A DNA stretch of 64,000 nucleotides from Ancistrus triradiatus. Its lineage: Eukaryota > Chordata > Actinopteri > Siluriformes > Loricariidae. The translations under genes and the position numbers were made by a program. The stretch covers positions 868,001 to 932,000 of the forward strand of contig JAJAGP010000020.1 in assembly GCA_025084515.1 (NCBI GenBank). The letters run 5' to 3'. Of this stretch, positions 1-10,564 are shown piece by piece; within the stretch, counting starts at the first letter, position 1; every line of letters begins with the position of its first letter. Under the pieces are notes generated by a model. That model ran no database searches, was not told the DNA's origin, and saw only the letters and a list, made by a program, of their open reading frames with translations.

Positions 1-376
1 GACGCATTTGTTGACAAACTGGAAATCCACAGCCCAATTTTACTCATAGAAGACTCAGCCTTTAATGAATACTGCTTTTGTACCAAATCATGATTACAAT
101 CACCAGTTGACATAACCTGTTTGAAATCACATCTTTATTTAGTTTTTTACCTCATTACTAACTCTAAATTGCCCGTACCAACTTTTTTTTAAATGTGTTG
201 CAGTCCTGAAATGCAGGAATGGATGTTTATCAACAAATGAAATTAAACCACCTGACAAAACATGAAATATCTTGGGTTCAATACTGTCTGCAATGACATA
301 AAAATCAGTGTATTGAACACTGTGTTTTTTTGTTGTTTTTTTAAATACCATCTCAACTTTTTCAGATTTGCGGTAG
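1..376 (-). mobile_element. Tc1-A element, partial copy cut by window edge
   Basis: The right part matches the long (about 220 bp) terminal inverted repeat seen in other Tc1-A copies here (18.4, 22.3, 33.1 and 41.4 kb), including the AATGGATGTTTATCAACAAA block and an end resembling CTGATTTGGGGTTG. Bases 1-130 correspond in reverse to the start of the transposase region. The copy is inactive: only the 5' portion lies in the window. Confidence 0.75.
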
Positions 377-446
377 TATAACATCTAAGCCACCCAAGGA
401 CGATGGGACCCTTTTTGAATCTTGGTTCTTCCAAGGTTTCTTCCCA
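377..446 (+). repeat. L2 LINE 3'-end fragment (short)
   Basis: About 70 bp (CATCTAAGCCACCCAAGGA, then GGGACCCTTTTTGAATCTTGG) match the same segment in the L2 tails at 28.3, 40.2 and 55.5 kb. It abuts the Tc1-A end on the left and a SINE piece on the right. Confidence 0.55.
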
Positions 447-520
447 GTCAGTGGCATAGGGAACAACCCTAGACAGGGCACCACTCCATTGTAGGGCACA
501 CACACTCACACACTAGGACC
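447..520 (-). repeat. SINE-2 (Mermaid-like) internal fragment
   Basis: On the minus strand this reads a GT-rich tract followed by ACAATGGAGTGGTGCCCTGT and GGTTGTTCCC, the same segment found in the middle of the SINE-2 copy at 21.4 kb. The tRNA-like head and the tail are missing. Confidence 0.5.
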
Positions 521-987
521 ACTTTAGCGTAATCAATTAACCTAAAGCATAACATGGAATCCTACAACAGAATTTAGCAAAATGGCAATATAAATGCTTA
601 CTCATATCAATATCAATATTCCCGGACATTGAATAGTGGTACCAGAGGTGCAACATGCTCTACTTATGCTGGTTGTACAAGACCTTTTTAGATCATTAAA
701 AGCAACTTTTCTGTTCCAAAATGGCTTTTCTGTTTTGTTGAGCTATTTTAGGATAGATAGCATCGTTTTGAGATTGTGGCCCATTAGATTTTTGGTAGCC
801 GTAAATGACAACGATAGGAGAATATCTTTAGTGAATCCGGCAATTTGCTCCATTTGCTCCATTTGCTCAAATAAAAAAATAAGTACAATCTAATTTGCTA
901 AATTAAGCTGGTAACCTAAATTATTATCAGCTTGTTAAATTAAAAAGCTGAATCTACATTGCCAAGTACATTAACCATCCGTGAATG
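521..987. other. Unassigned AT-rich stretch
   Basis: I see no recognisable gene or repeat family here, apart from three tandem copies of a 9-bp unit (ATTTGCTCC) at about 842-868. An 85-codon open frame across this region has no recognisable domain and is probably chance. Confidence 0.4.
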
Positions 988-989
988 TA

Positions 990-1895
990 CAGTGGTGCTT
1001 GAAAGTTTGTGAACTCTTTAGAATTTTCTATATAAAGTTACTGCTCTCCAAAAAGAACATTGCTGCTCGTCTGCAGTTTGCTAAAGATCACGTGGACAAG
1101 CCAGAAGGCTATTGGAAGAATGTTTTTTAGATGGATGAGAACAAAATAGAACTTTTTGGTTTAAAAAAAAGCGCTATGTTTGAAGAAAGGAAAGCACTGC
1201 ATTCCATCATAAGAACCTTATCCTATCTGTGAAACATGGTGGTGGTAGTATCATGGTTTGGGCCTATTTTGCTGCATCTGGGCCAGGACAGCTTGACATC
1301 ATTGTTGGAACAGTGAATTCTGAATGATATCAGAGAATTCTAAAGGAAAATGTCAGGACATCTGTCCATGAACTGAATCTCAAGAGTCGGTGAGTCATGC
1401 AGCAAGACAACGACCCTAAGCACACAAGCCGTTCTACCAAAGAATGGTTAAAGAAGAATAAAGTTCATGTTTTGGAATGACCAAGTCAAAGTCCTGACCT
1501 TAATCCAATGGAAATGTTGTGGAAGGACCTGAAGCAAGCAGCTAATGTGAGGAAACCCACCAACATCCCAGAGCTGAAGCTGTTCTGTACGGAGGAATGG
1601 GCTAAAATTCCTCCAAGCCGGTGTGCAGGACTGATCAACAGCCTTCCTCCACAGGGGGGTCACACCAGATACTGACAGCAAAGGTTCACATACTTTTGCC
1701 ACTCACTAATTTGTAATAGTGGATAATTTTCCTCAATAAATAAATGACCAAGTATAATATTTTTGTCTCATTTGTTTAACTGGGTTCTCTTTATCTACTT
1801 TTAGCACTTGTGTGAAAATCTGATGATGTTTTAGGTCATATTTATGCAGAAATATAGAAAATTCTAAAGGGTTCACAAACTTTCAAGCACCACTG
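990..1895 (+). mobile_element. Tc1-B element with internal deletion
   Basis: Both ends are present: CAGTGGTGCTTGAAAGTTTG on the left and its reverse complement on the right, each next to the TA target expected for Tc1/mariner. The left arm jumps at about 1037-1040 straight into the middle of the transposase gene, so the N-terminal DNA-binding half is deleted. Confidence 0.85.
1045..1675 (+). pseudogene. Tc1-B transposase remnant (catalytic half)
   Basis: The frame encodes the DDE transposase middle and C-terminus. AARLQFAKDHVDKPEGYWKN is followed by an in-frame stop just before the first catalytic aspartate (MDE), then come QQDNDPKH (second aspartate) and NPMEMLWKDL (third acid). Further damage includes a stop replacing Trp in LEWPSQ and a small deletion near the C-terminus before GGHTRY. 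It is non-functional. The copies at 25.0, 34.4 and 56.4 kb belong to the same family. Confidence 0.8.
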
Positions 1896-2834
1896 TACTA
1901 ATCATCGCGGTCTGTGTCACATGACCACAGCCCCAGTGACTCAGTAGCCTTTGGTCAAGTGAAACACAAACAAACATTTACATATTTTCACATTTATTCA
2001 TTACTGCATGATCTGGGCTAGCTCAGTGGGTGGAGCTCCAGATTTCCAGAGCTTTCCCAGTTCATATCAAAATTCTGGCAAGGTGAAGTGTGTCAGATGT
2101 GACTTCAGAAGCAATTTAGTTGCACCATAAATCACAGAAGTGGTTTTCTGGAGCCAGTATTGAAAGAATGAGATATGGTTATATGAAATATGTTTGTAAA
2201 TGTATACAAATGTTTCACCTCCTCAGAGGCTCCTGGTGCTCCTTGGGTCAGAGGGGCTAGGTCTGTTGTAATGTGACACAGACCAAGGGTGAGCCTCATG
2301 ACATTAGTCCCATGAAATGTTTATTTAGTGTTAAATCTGTAGAAGAAATATTATATTATTGAAATTCAACAATGCAAAAGTTATACTTGCTTACTTTAGT
2401 TGGGCATCCAGCATCTCTGGTATAACTTTCTCTCCTCTGGTATCAGTTTCCTTGTGAATAAACATTTTTGTTATCTTTCTAACTTATTGGGTTTCACTCT
2501 GAGATTCTGTGTTTTGTTGTGGCGAACCTATTTTTCTTTGTTTTATCTGTGTTATGTTTCGCACCTATAGTTGTCCAGAAACATTTCCAGCTGTGAGAAG
2601 GCATTTCTGTTTTCTTTTTAATGAACTGTTTTGTTGTGATATGGATACTGTGTTGTGTTTTGTGTGGCTTGCTCTCTATGAACATTGCTCATGTGAAAAA
2701 CTTTACTCTTGTCATTTTGCTTCTTTGCTGTGTTGTTTTGTGGGATTCTGCACTGTATTGTGGGCTTCTGTGTTGTGTTTTGCATATCTTGGCCACTGTA
2801 CTGAAGATAATAACAAGCACCGCGTCAGATGTTC
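1896..2834. repeat. Region with possible tRNA-like SINE and inverted repeats
   Basis: GGTCTGTGTCACAT near 1909 recurs inverted as ATGTGACACAGACC near 2271, with weaker similarity extending inward, so 1905-2290 could be a small palindromic-ended element. Inside it GGGCTAGCTCAGTGGGTGGA (about 2016) resembles a tRNA A box. The rest, to 2834, shows T-rich and G-rich unassigned sequence; overlapping open frames at 2.5-2.85 kb have no recognisable domain. Confidence 0.35.
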
Positions 2835-3030
2835 TGTGGTGGCCTAGCGGTTAAGGTACTGGACTCTGGACCAGAAGGTCCAGGGTTCAAATCCCACCCC
2901 TGCCAAGCTGCCACTCTTGGGTCCTTGAGCAAGACCCTTAACCCACAATTTCTTGGATTGTAAAACTGTACCAATTGTAAGTCGCTCTGGATAAGGGCGT
3001 CTGCTAAATAATGTAAATGTAAATGTTCTT
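2835..3030 (+). repeat. SINE-1 (tRNA-derived), near full length
   Basis: The head GTGGCCTAGCGGTTAAGGTA resembles a pol III A box and GGTTCAAATCCCACC a B box. It is followed by the family body (CCAAGCTGCCACT, TTGAGCAAGACCCTTAACCC) and the tail TCGCTCTGGATAAGGGCGTC ending in repeats of TAAATG. At least five other clear copies occur in the window. It is not a functional tRNA gene. Confidence 0.85.
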
Positions 3031-3102
3031 TATCTTAATAAAGAGCATAGAATCATTATACCTATTAAAAGTAGTCACGTTTCCTAGTGCCTTTTTCTTA
3101 TA

Positions 3103-3388
3103 CAGTGGGGCAAAAAAGTATTTAGTCAGCCACTGACTGTGCAAGTTCTCCTACTTATAAAGATGAGAGAGGTCTGTAATTTTCATCATAGGTACACTTC
3201 AACTATGAGAGACAAAATCAGAAAAAAAAATTCTGAAATCACATTGTAGGATTTTTAAAGAATTTAATTGTAAATCATGGTGGAAAATAAGTATTTGGTC
3301 ACCCACAAACAAGCAAGATTTCTGGCTCTCACAGACCTGTAACTTCTTTAGGAAGCTCTTCTGTCCTCCACTCGTTAGTTCTAGTTTG
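3103..3388 (+). mobile_element. Tc1-G terminal fragment
   Basis: The sequence begins CAGTGGGGCAAAAAAGTATT after a TA dinucleotide and continues through the AT-rich arm (TGGTGGAAAATAAGTATTTG) characteristic of a widespread fish Tc1-like family. It breaks at about 3388, where a different Tc1 remnant (Tc1-H) starts in opposite orientation. No transposase of this family remains. Confidence 0.7.
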
Positions 3389-3389
3389 A

Positions 3390-4244
3390 AAACAGAAATG
3401 TGATCAAGTCCCCTGATTTAATGCATCAAAGAGCAATTTTTTGCTTTAATTACAACCATCACTCTGTTTGGATATGTCTCTACCAGTTTTTCACACTTTG
3501 ATTAGGGAATATATCCCTTTCTTCAGTATAGAGTTGTTCAAGTTCAGTTAAATCAATGTAGTCAAACCTTATTTTGGGTTTGTTTTATTCAGCAGTGTGC
3601 TTAGAGTTGATTCCATGCTAGAAAGTGAATCACCTGCCCATCTTCACTTGTCTAACAGATGGCCACAGGTTTTCCTCAAGAATTTGGGGGTAATTGACAG
3701 CCCCAATTTTCCCTTTAAAATAAAGAAAATACCCCTCAACATAATGATGCAACAACCTGGATTCCTAGTATGTATAGTGTATATTGGGTGGTGTGCTGCA
3801 TTTGGTTTTCACCAATCGTAGTGTGAGGTTTCAGCCAAAAACATTCAATCTGACAATAAGAAGTCCAAATGAGAGTCAGTGTTTAACTATTTAGGAATAT
3901 ACATATTTCTTTGCCAGCCTGCCATACATTGTGTAAATGCGATTGTTGTCATATGCACAATCTGACCAATATCAGCCATAAAGGCTTGGAAGTTGTTCAA
4001 AGTTATAACTGGCCTCTGGTTAGCTTCCCTGATCAATGTCCTGCTGGCCCAATCATCCAGAATGAAGGGACAGCACAATTTAGAAGGTGTTGGAGGTGCA
4101 ATGCTCTTTCCACTTCTCAGTAATACACTAAATGGTACTCTGAGGGATAGTTAAAGCCTATGAGTTCTTTTTGTATCCTTCTACTATCTTATGTCTTTCT
4201 ATAGCTCCATTGTAGTACCCTTTTGAAAGCGCCTTTCCAACCAT
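3390..4244 (-). pseudogene. Tc1-H transposase remnant
   Basis: Read on the minus strand from an ATG at 4244, the decayed frame gives an N-terminal helix-turn-helix region: KGYYNGAIERHK, IPQSTI, then RTLIREANQRPVITLN in an intact stretch at 3887-4078. Towards 3500-3700 it gives the C-terminal region (QILEENLWPSVRQVKM, LTELEQLY). Multiple stops and frameshifts exist. The 3' part is clearly similar to the plus-strand fragment at 17.8-18.26 kb, which supports a shared family. Probable Tc1/mariner. Confidence 0.6.
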
Positions 4245-4344
4245 GGTGAATTCTTCACATAGAAAAATTGTAGCGGTCAATGGATGTTCTTTCATACCTC
4301 AGGAAACTTAATGGTGATTCTCCTTCATGTTTCATTTACATATC

Positions 4345-5027
4345 AAATTGTTATGTAAACAACAAACACTTCTCCTAAAACTCCTCAGGATAAATAGAAT
4401 TATACATAGAAATATACACATAAGGAGATATGAACACATGTGAGATTAAAGGAGCTATAGCTTGAGTTTTTCTTGAGAAGATTATTGGTTGCAAGCATAG
4501 CCTGGGGTATGAACCAAGCATATTAGGAACTGCTGTTTCCAGCAACTGACTTTCCAGGTGGGTTATTATTAGAAACAATAAGAGTAGGATTGAAGATGTA
4601 TACATTTGTTGTAAAGTTGATTGAATGATGACAGAAGATATCAGAGCTAGAAAGCTAACTTTATTTGCCTATGATAAGCATGAAATGTGCAAAACAAGTG
4701 CAGTAATGGACATCTATTCAAATTCTGAATAAGAACATGCTTTAGAGGGAAAAATGTAGTGCAGAACCATAGAATAATGGTGTTGCATCGCCAGTATTCG
4801 ACAAATTATAGTTATTATAAAAGTACTTACATTACACATTAAAACAAACTGTTGGTATGGATGAGAAATGTTTTGAGCTCATTTTGAGAACTCGGTTTTT
4901 ATTAAAGGTGAGATAAAAATGAGAATCAAGATGTTGGCAGATCTGAGCACAGTGTGAGTCTTTAATAAGATTGCTGCTAAAACTCAAGGCAAGACATGAC
5001 CTTACTTGAGTGTTTTGCTTATCACCA
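4345..5027. other. Unassigned unique-looking sequence
   Basis: I find no coding or repeat signal. A 76-codon minus frame at 4375-4605 shows no recognisable domain. Confidence 0.4.
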
Positions 5028-5029
5028 TA

Positions 5030-5615
5030 CAGTGGTGCTGAAAGTTTGTGAACTTTTTAGCATTTTCTATATTTCTGCATAAATATGACCTAAAACATCA
5101 TCAGATTTTCACACAAGTCCTAAAAGTAGATAAAGAGAACCCAGTTAAACAAATCTGACAGCTCTGGGATGTTGGTGGGTTTCCTCACATTAGCTGCTTG
5201 CTTCAGGTCCTTCCACAACATTTCGAATGGATTAAGGTCAGGACTTTGACTTGGCCATTCCAAAACATGAACTTTATTCTTCTTTAACCATTCTTTGGTA
5301 AAACGACTTGTGTGCTTAGGGTCGTTGTCTTGCTGCATGACCCACCTTCTCTTGAGATTCAGTTCATGGACAGATGTCCTGACATTTTCCTTTAGAATTC
5401 TCTGATATCATTCAGAATTCATTGTCGCATCAATGATACCAAGCCGTCCTGGCCCAGATGCAGCAAAACAGGCCCAAACCATGATACTACCACCACCATG
5501 TTTCACAGATGGGATAAGGTTCTTATGCTGGAATGCAGTGTTTTCCTTTCTCCAAACATAATACTTTATTTTAAACCAAAAAGTTCTAATTTCACCCCCC
5601 GCCTCATAAATGGTA
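5030..5615 (-). mobile_element. Tc1-B copy, deleted and truncated
   Basis: The end CAGTGGTGCTGAAAGTTTGT lies after TA at 5028-5029. The transposase is on the minus strand: GGGSIMVWACFAASGPGRLG, QQDNDPKHTSRFTKEWLKKN, SPDLNPFEMLWKDLKQ. A deletion joins the terminal arm directly to the C-terminal coding part (near 5155), and the 5' half and left end are missing beyond about 5615. Inactive. Confidence 0.8.
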
Positions 5616-5617
5616 TG

Positions 5618-5750
5618 CTCCAAGTGATGGCTTTGTGGCTCACAGCACTAATGAAAGTTTGTCAGGTGTTCTTCCTTCACAAATGTGTGAATGGTAGTCC
5701 GAAATTACGTTAAAATGTACAGTTTCAAAAAAAAAGAATAAAAAAAACAT
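5618..5750 (-). repeat. Dispersed segment shared with 24.6-24.76 kb
   Basis: TCAGGTGTTCTTCCTTCACA and flanking bases (TGATGGCTTTGTGGCTCA, TTAAAATGTACA) reappear as the reverse complement at about 24600-24760. The family is not identified. It directly follows the Tc1-B break, so it may mark a rearrangement or an inserted element. Confidence 0.5.
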
Positions 5751-6825
5751 GGTCTGGTGGAGAAGTTACACTCGATTTATTAAACTTTTCCGGATGTAAT
5801 GTATGAAAAGGTAAAGACAAAGTATGATGATTTTATATAGACACTCTATTACTTAGTACAAGGCGCACAGCAAGCAGAACTTCCTAGGCGACTTCTTAAG
5901 GCCTCCATATTGCCCAAGGCTTCCATATCAAAGGAAGATTATATACATTTATTTCACTCAGCAGATGCTCTTATCCTGATCAACTTCAAATCAATCCGAG
6001 CAGCTGAGGGTTAAGAAGCCCTGAAGTCCTGAGCCATAATCGCAGACCCTACAAATAAACTGGCAGTTTCTGTCAGTGCAGCAGATCTGCTCATGTATTA
6101 GCTATACTACTCGGTGTCATTTCATTTAATAGCAAAGCACTGCATTAGGGTAGAGAGCCTCAGCAGTGAAAGGCATCATATAAACTCAGTCCAGAAGTCA
6201 GTCCAGTCTCAATGCAAACAGCAATATCGGATGCAATATGGGATATTTTTCTGGTATGAGACAAGCTCTGTTATGTTTCTGCCACTAGGGTCAGGCCATT
6301 TCAGTCCAAAAGCAATCATAACAGGGAATTGCACAAGTTCCCCACAGTTCTCCCTCAGGTCTGTCCAAGGTCCACAGACACAGACAGAGGGAAAAACCAA
6401 TTCATTTCAGCTGAATGAAGTGTAGTCTCAGAACATGCTGTTCTAAATAAACAGAATTGAGTCTTTTAACTCTATGTTCTATGTCTTTTAACTATGTTCC
6501 ACCTGCTTCCACGACACCTGATATGTCACAAGTCATGATTAGGTGACATAAAATGTACACAAACAAATACAGAAAGCCAATCGAAGACTTAAACTAACTG
6601 GTTAGTTAAACTAACTTAAACTTAAACTAACTTAAATTAACTGGCTCTTAATTTCAGTGTCTGCATTACAGTGATGTTTAAACCTAGGTCTGGGCTTAAA
6701 ACGGCCAATAACGCTTATTGATACATAGACTCCACGGTGGACATTAAACAAGTGGACATTAAAATCTGAAATAGTTTTTAGTTGCCAGATCTGATGTGAA
6801 GTACAGCAGAATTTCTAAATTCTGG
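5751..6825. other. Mostly unassigned; degenerate SINE-1 piece at 5940-6050
   Basis: At 5940-6050 the minus strand resembles the SINE-1 tail (AGCAGATGCTCTTATCC on the plus strand). The rest, including a 103-codon open frame at 6114-6425 with no recognisable domain, gives no supportable feature. TTAAACTAACT repeats occur around 6590-6650. Confidence 0.35.
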
Positions 6826-6960
6826 GATTAAAGGTTAAGGTACCACACTTTGGACCAGAAGGTCCACGATTCAAATCCCACCTTTCCCAAGCTGCCACTG
6901 TTGGGTCCTTAACACAATTGCTTGGGTTGAATGATTGTATCAGTTGTGAAATTATTAAAT
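6826..6960 (+). repeat. SINE-1 degenerate, 3' truncated
   Basis: GGTTAAGGTACCACACTTTG, GGACCAGAAGGTCCACG and CCAAGCTGCCACTGTTGGGT match the SINE-1 body. The leading CTAGCG portion and the usual tail are lost or diverged. Confidence 0.65.
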
Positions 6961-7329
6961 GTAAATACTAAGTTCTGATTGTCAGCCATCAAGATTGTTT
7001 AATGTCTTCAAACTTATTTGCTGGTACTCTAAGTGATCCCCTATAATTATGGCAGTACATGTACTGATTAAGCATCAGTTCCACCGCACAACCTAATTTA
7101 GTGCTGATTGCATTTTGGGAAGAAATTGCCATAGACATGAATAAATAAATAATCACCCACACTACTATTCCATCCTTTGTAAAGATTTGATCTGATTTGT
7201 CAGTTTTTTCTGGCTTAAATGCTGAAGTGTTGGTTTCTTTTGTTTCTGCTTGTTGTTTCCATAGCAGTTGATATTTGTATGAGGCCAGATAACCCTCCTC
7301 CTTTCTCATCCTGGCTTGGGACGGGGCAC

Positions 7330-7715
7330 GGCAGCATGTTCTAGCAGCGATGCCTCTGAAGAATCCTGTAAGTCACCTATCATGAAAACGTCACGAATGA
7401 GGAGGTCCTAAGAAGTGCAGCCACTCACAGACTACAGGTGATTGTCGCAGAGCACAGAATGTATCTTGCTGGACATGCCGTCCACCTATCTGACACCCGA
7501 CATCCAATAATCATGAGGCACTGGACATCACCGAATAGAAAGAGAGAAGCTGGACGACCACTGAGTGCCTGGTGGAGGACATTCCAAGCAGACCTCAAGA
7601 GTATTGACACCCGCAGGGAAGGTGTGGAAGCCACTGTTGCTGATCGACTGAAAATTATACACTGGCGAATTCATGTTGCCCAATGTGTCAAGTTGCAAGA
7701 GAGGAACAACACTAA
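7330..7715 (+). pseudogene. Non-LTR retrotransposon C-terminal remnant (RTE-like)
   Basis: In one frame (from 7438) the sequence gives LAGHAVHLSDTRHP, then RKREAGRPLSAWWRTFQADL and a Trp/Arg-containing WRIHVAQC end. This is the pattern of the conserved tail after the reverse transcriptase domain in many animal LINEs (G-H-x2-R, then GRP-x3-W-R-x-DL). The upstream part carries stops and a frameshift near 7410. The clade call (RTE-like) is tentative; no RT core is present. Confidence 0.5.
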
Positions 7716-7719
7716 ACAA

Positions 7720-8520
7720 AAAAATACAGAGGGTTTTTCAAAGGATTGTTTAAGAACACATTTTAAAAAAACCATGACCCTAAAATGGAAACTGCCCATT
7801 TTCTGAATGATCAATTGATCTATCATTGCTTCAGCCGTTTATCTGGCAGCTCTAAATGGCAATTTATTTGCCCGCCACTACGGTGACCCCAGTTAGCATC
7901 CTGGTTGTGCCTTCTGGCCAAGTCAGACCACATACAGCGTGTGACCAAGGGAGGGGAAGTGAGTTCTAGTGATGCCATTCAACTAGGTTGGGCATCACTC
8001 ACCTACAAAACTGGCTGTGACTGAGGGAGGTGAGGACAAATGAGGGAGTGTCTCCCACCGCTGCAACACTGACCTCAGCCAAGCCCCCGATGTTGACCTA
8101 CACTCTATAAATTCTGATAGACCCCTACCACAGTGTGTGTGTATACAGCATTACATCCAGCATTACATTAAAGCAGACCAACCCTTCTTCTCACTTTAGC
8201 ATCACTGAAATAACTGAAGTAACTAAACCATGGAGAACTAAGGCAGTCTGAGACACTCATTCATGCCACCAAAAGCTATTTGCCCAACAGTGTTCTTTCC
8301 CCTGTCTATGCAACATATTTATTGGAGTCACTACTCTTTCACTAGCACCATTTTTATAGCTTCTAGTTTGAACGGATACACTCGACTGAATAGTGAAGTA
8401 CATTATTGGTATAATTAATGTAATGTCATTCTTTAGTCAGACCCTGTTCACATGCATACTCTTCTCTGAACCATGAAATAACCTCTTCTAGTCAGAACCC
8501 TCATTTAAACCTGTTTTTCT
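7720..8520. other. Unassigned sequence
   Basis: Nothing is recognised with confidence. A GC-richer patch at 7820-8100 may be an old repeat, but I cannot place it. Confidence 0.3.
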
Positions 8521-8531
8521 CTCCCCTTCAG

Positions 8532-8716
8532 AGTTTCCGTCCTGCCTGTCGTCGGTGCAGAGCAGTACCTGGGAGTGAAGACTTGCCGAGCCTTGCTGTT
8601 GTAGGGCTTGAGAGTCCAGCCATGCATTTGACAGCAGTTTAATCATTCTAACCGCAGTGGTGTGTGGGTTCTCCGGCGAGCGCCGATGGAGAGTGTGAAG
8701 AACTCCGGCGGAAGCT
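8532..8716 (+). other. Candidate host exon (weak)
   Basis: A strong polypyrimidine tract ending TTTTTCTCTCCCCTTCAG at 8531 looks like a 3' splice acceptor. The following about 185 bp is GC- and CpG-richer than its surroundings and ends near a GTAATGAG that could be a donor. One frame stays open for about 35 codons after the acceptor. No protein family is recognised, so a UTR exon or a chance match are equally possible. Confidence 0.2.
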
Positions 8717-8729
8717 TACACGTAATGAG

Positions 8730-9295
8730 ACTGACAGTCATGGCAGGGGACCTTTTACAGAATGCTTATTGCATGCAAATGGGGTGTTAATGTGCAAGCT
8801 ACATGGTGAGGTTAGGTGATGAAGAGTATTTCTCAAACCTGACACTGAATGGTCTGCAATTATGGACATTAGAGAACATTGTCAGCTCAATGAAACTGAG
8901 CATGTACTTTGATTGATGTATGTCAGGCAACTGCTACAAGTATGGTTGGGTAGCAATTCATGGACAAGCCTTGGGCTGGAGTTGTACTTGCTTTTAACTT
9001 TGCAAACATGGTGTGCTCACGGTGCTCGCAGTTACAATCAAAGCAGGGAAGCATGAAGCGATTTTTAGGTCTAACAATTATAGCTTTGTGTTGTCAAAGA
9101 TTCAAATATTTAATTAGTCCAATTAATACACTTTTAGCTTTCTCTTACTTGACACAATCCAACTGGGCACTCAACTTCTCACCTGTTCCCGGATTCTGAC
9201 CTAACCCAAACCATCTCCTTCAGTCCCAAATTGCAACCTCTGTTGTGGACTTGGAGTGGCCAATTTAAACTTCAACACAATGCAGTTATTATAGT
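8730..9295. other. Unassigned sequence
   Basis: I see no recognisable gene or repeat. The 79-codon plus frame at 8960 has no domain signal. Confidence 0.35.
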
Positions 9296-10381
9296 CACTG
9301 ACAAAAAAGGAACTCACAAAGATGGAGTTGTTGGAATGAAATGAAACTTTATATGTGCGAATCTACTGATGATATATGTAAGTGATTACAATAATATGGT
9401 GAAAGGATGTGCATTGGAGAAAACTGTACAATTGAAAGGAGGCTCTAGTTACCCTGATAGGCCGCCTCTAGCCTGGATATAAGATGAGATACAGTTGGGC
9501 ATTGGAGGCAAACAGGTTCCGTATGGTATCCTGGGATCCTCATCCATCACACCAGCAGTTGGGGCAGTGTTTCCCTCTACAGAAAAGGCAGGATTGAAGT
9601 GCTCACCATGAGGCCTCCATAACGAACCCGACCAAAGCAGGATCCCAAACAGAACCTGGATTTGTCCTTAAAGGCGATACGGTTCCAGTCCATAGCAGTT
9701 CAGGTTTCTAGTTCACGATACCACTGCAAAAAAAACTCAGTGGTGGCTGGCTGTCAATGGCAGGATACGTTATGGGTTTCGTGACAACAAATTTCCTTCT
9801 GCAAAGCACCTGGAAATGGCAGAGACAGGGGAGTGTAGTGAAGGTGCTACTTGTGTCTGGATGGTGGACAACAAGACTGTTGGAGCTGCTCATTCCTGTC
9901 GGAGTATCAAATGATATTCTCTGCTGGAGGTCTGCCTGTGCCATCCAAATGCTGTTCACCATGTGTGCGTGCCTTCTTGGAACCACTGCTCCCAACACCT
10001 CCTAACAGCTAAGTCAGATCAGCCTAGATGGCGAGCAGTTCATTGAAAAAAACATCCTGCTTCTCTCAATCCAGTGATGTTCCCCCTCTCAAAGGTTGTC
10101 AAACGGACAAAATGTCTTTGAACGTGCTGTAGAGGCATGTCTTGCAGACAACGATCACTCACCAAGAGGTGCATTTACAGCATTTAGGTACACTACCCAA
10201 AAGTAGCACCTGAGAGCCTTTTTATAGGGCAGAGGGGGAAGTACTTTTCACACTCTTCTGGAAAGACCCAGTTTCTAATAGACAACACCTGTAATCATTT
10301 ACATATCTGAGTGAGACACAACTGCATGCTGAGTTTTGCAGCAATCTGACATGTCTATCAGGGAGTGTTTTTGTCAAAGTG
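9296..10381 (-). mobile_element. Tc1-F element, decayed, minus orientation
   Basis: The ends are CACTGACAAAAAAGGAA on the left and TTTTTGTCAAAGTG on the right. The interior is homologous, in opposite orientation, to the copy at 12.6-14.0 kb: both share the GCTGCAAAACTCAGCATGCA subterminal block and transposase text such as TTFERGNITGLREAG and RRKFVVT. The transposase frame (minus strand, roughly 9700-10100) is broken by stops and indels. Tc1/mariner assignment is from the TIR style and transposase layout. Confidence 0.7.
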
Positions 10382-10564
10382 TTTTCGGCATCTCTGATGG
10401 ATAACTTGCTGAGTCATTGTGTTCACAACATAAAACAAGCAGATTACCAGAACAATGATTTTTATACAATTTAATTCCTTTTATTAGGTCATTTTTAGAA
10501 GCAGAACGTTATTTCCAGGAGGATATGGGCTGGAGAGCCACATCATTCTGCATAGCTCTCCAAT

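Noticed and set aside
2835..3030. Possible genuine tRNA gene
   Set aside because: A and B boxes are present but no cloverleaf is apparent, and the body and tail match a dispersed SINE with several other copies.
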